Origin: Flavobacteriales bacterium
GTDB taxonomy: Bacteria; Bacteroidota; Bacteroidia; Flavobacteriales_D; Parvicellaceae
Direction: 5' to 3'
NCBI GenBank assembly: GCA_027047735.1
Contig: JALTUD010000257.1
Span: 1-6,553 of the forward strand
Length of the DNA stretch: 6,553 bases
Below, one piece after another: positions 5,652 to 6,553 of this stretch. Numbering within the stretch: the first letter of the stretch is position 1; each line of letters begins with the position of its first letter. Both the position numbers and the translations under genes were made by a program. A model generated the notes under the pieces. That model was not told the origin of the DNA. It made no database searches and worked only from the letters and a program-made list of their open reading frames with translations.

Positions 5652-5682
5652 TTCATTTACATTTTTGTGTCGTTCGTAACAT
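5647..5682 (-). repeat. 36-bp inverted repeat, right copy
   Basis: This is the reverse complement of 2575-2610 with 34 of 36 positions identical. On the minus strand its last five bases, ATGCA, are the start codon and next two bases of the MORN gene, so the copy covers most of that gene's 5' untranslated region. Together with the left copy it brackets 3.1 kb containing three genes. Confidence 0.9.
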
Positions 5683-5704
5683 TTTCAAACGGGGAAGTAC
5701 AATG

Positions 5705-5735
5705 CTAAGATAGAAAAATTCAAGCCCAAAAACAA
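5705..5735 (-). promoter_or_regulatory. Candidate promoter of the MORN-tadA-ceramidase operon
   Basis: On the minus strand TTG (5735-5733) and TATCTTAG (5712-5705) are separated by 20 nt, close to the Bacteroidota TTG/TAnnTTTG arrangement with one mismatch in the -7 element. Transcription would start near 5699, giving a leader of about 48 nt that contains the 36-bp repeat. An 11-bp imperfect inverted repeat (5671-5681 and 5741-5751) flanks the promoter. Confidence 0.45.
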
Positions 5736-5740
5736 GCTAT

Positions 5741-5771
5741 TGTGACGAACGTACTCAAATAAATGACGAAA
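5741..5771 (+). repeat. Degenerate third copy of the 36-bp repeat
   Basis: TGTGACGAACG (5741-5751) and ACGAAA (5766-5771) match TGTTACGAACG (2576-2586) and ACGAAA (2601-2606) with the same internal spacing. About 20 of 31 positions agree without gaps, mostly at the two ends. Like the left copy, it lies within a few bases of the stop codon of a minus-strand gene. The middle is AT-rich and not conserved, so chance contributes. Confidence 0.4.
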
Positions 5772-5774
5772 AAA

Positions 5775-6553
5775 CTACCCCGCCAAATCAGGATTTATAT
5801 TTTCCAACATGACCTCGGTCATTTTTTCTAAATCAAATTTAGGTTTCCAACCCCAGTCTTTACGTGCAACTTCATCATTTATAGACGCAGGCCAAGTAGA
5901 AGCTATTGCTTGTCGATAATCCGGTTTATATTCAATCTCAAAATCTTTAACTATTTGACGAATACTTTTAAATAATTGATGAGGAGTGAAAGAAAGCGCT
6001 GCGATATTATACGAAGAACGAATAGTAATGTCAGAAGAATTAGCATCCATTAATTTCAGTGTTGCATCAATAGCGTCTTCCATAAACATCATCGGCAATT
6101 CCATGTCTTTATCCAGGAAACAAACAAATTTTTCATGTGTTTTTGCCTTATAAAAAATATCAACTGCATAATCTGTCGTTCCCCCTCCGGGCAAAGCTCC
6201 ATAACTAATAATACCGGGGTAACGGACACTTCTTACATCAACTCCATAATTTTTATGATAATATTCACACCAACGTTCCCCTGCTAACTTGCTAATTCCA
6301 TATACAGTTGTTGGCTCCATAATAGTACGCTGTGGTGTATTGTTTCTCGGTGTCGTTGCTCCAAATACAGCAATAGAACTTGGCCAAAAAACTTTTTTCA
6401 CTTTCTTTTCTTTAGCTAAATCAAGCACATTAAAAAGTCCGGTCATATTTAACTCCCACCCAAATGAAGGGTTTTTCTCAGCAGTAGCAGAAAGTAAAGC
6501 TGCAAGCAAATAAATATCTGTAATTCCATATTTTTCAACCACCCTTAACAGAC
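5775..6553 (-). CDS. tdh: L-threonine 3-dehydrogenase, SDR type (5' end outside window)
   Basis: This enzyme oxidises L-threonine with NAD+ to 2-amino-3-ketobutyrate, which a CoA ligase (kbl, not in the window) turns into glycine and acetyl-CoA. About 258 C-terminal residues are visible. The frame stays open to the edge, so an internal GTG at 6542 is not the start; the missing part, roughly 50-60 residues, should hold the Gly-rich NAD motif. Visible short-chain-dehydrogenase features are IYLLAALLS, then the catalytic region WPSSIAVFG and TVYGISK (Tyr and Lys three residues apart). RSVRYPGIIS, PGGGTTDYAVDIFY and ELPMMFMEDAI strongly resemble the threonine dehydrogenase of Flavobacterium and relatives, not generic sugar epimerases. 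No C-terminal truncation is visible (TAG stop). The product should be cytoplasmic. No clear terminator hairpin separates it from the MORN gene promoter downstream. Confidence 0.88.
   Translation of the reverse strand, partial: LLRVVEKYGITDIYLLAALLSATAEKNPSFGWELNMTGLFNVLDLAKEKKVKKVFWPSSIAVFGATTPRNNTPQRTIMEPTTVYGISKLAGERWCEYYHKNYGVDVRSVRYPGIISYGALPGGGTTDYAVDIFYKAKTHEKFVCFLDKDMELPMMFMEDAIDATLKLMDANSSDITIRSSYNIAALSFTPHQLFKSIRQIVKDFEIEYKPDYRQAIASTWPASINDEVARKDWGWKPKFDLEKMTEVMLENINPDLAG

Noticed and set aside
6289..6513. 74-codon plus-strand frame opposite tdh
   Set aside because: It is antisense to the strongly conserved catalytic region of the dehydrogenase.

Overview
The window looks like a low-GC (mid-30s %) chromosomal segment of a Bacteroidota species, most likely a Flavobacteriia-type organism. 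Signs of this are TAnnTTTG-type -7 promoter elements, AT-rich rather than Shine-Dalgarno-like start contexts, a signal peptide ending in 'AQ', an acidic stretch after a lipoprotein cysteine, bS16 with a long Lys/Ala/Glu tail, and a short-chain-dehydrogenase-type threonine dehydrogenase. I cannot name the genus.

Layout. (1) 1-1640: two minus-strand genes, a lipoprotein (553-1422) and a small secreted protein (72-521), form a probable two-gene unit with a clear promoter at 1443-1476. Two related 66-nt hairpin elements bracket the unit in opposite orientation (1-66 and 1502-1567). The second continues into a further hairpin and ends near 1640. (2) 1641-2315: the plus-strand gene rpsP (bS16) has its own promoter, a candidate leader hairpin and a strong bidirectional terminator, and is apparently monocistronic. 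(3) 2316-2614: a gene-free convergent region holds a minus-strand terminator-like hairpin, several GGGGTA motifs (two displayed in hairpin loops), a plus-strand terminator-like hairpin and one copy of a 36-bp inverted repeat. (4) 2615-5651: a tight minus-strand operon reads MORN-repeat exported protein, then tadA, then a neutral-ceramidase-like hydrolase without a signal peptide. The other copy of the 36-bp inverted repeat overlaps the start codon of the first gene, so a full-length mRNA would have complementary ends. (5) 5775-6553: the 3' part of an L-threonine 3-dehydrogenase gene, cut by the window edge.

Functions. rpsP and tadA are translation housekeeping genes: a small-subunit protein and the enzyme that makes inosine at tRNA position 34. 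The ceramidase-like protein fits a phylum that makes sphingolipids, but no pathway links it to its operon neighbours. The threonine dehydrogenase starts threonine degradation toward glycine and acetyl-CoA. The lipoprotein, the small secreted protein and the MORN protein are envelope proteins of unknown function.

The most unusual features are non-coding: the covarying two-hairpin repeats, the 36-bp inverted repeats around the operon, and the GGGGTA-loop region. No transposase, integrase, CRISPR array, tRNA or rRNA is visible.
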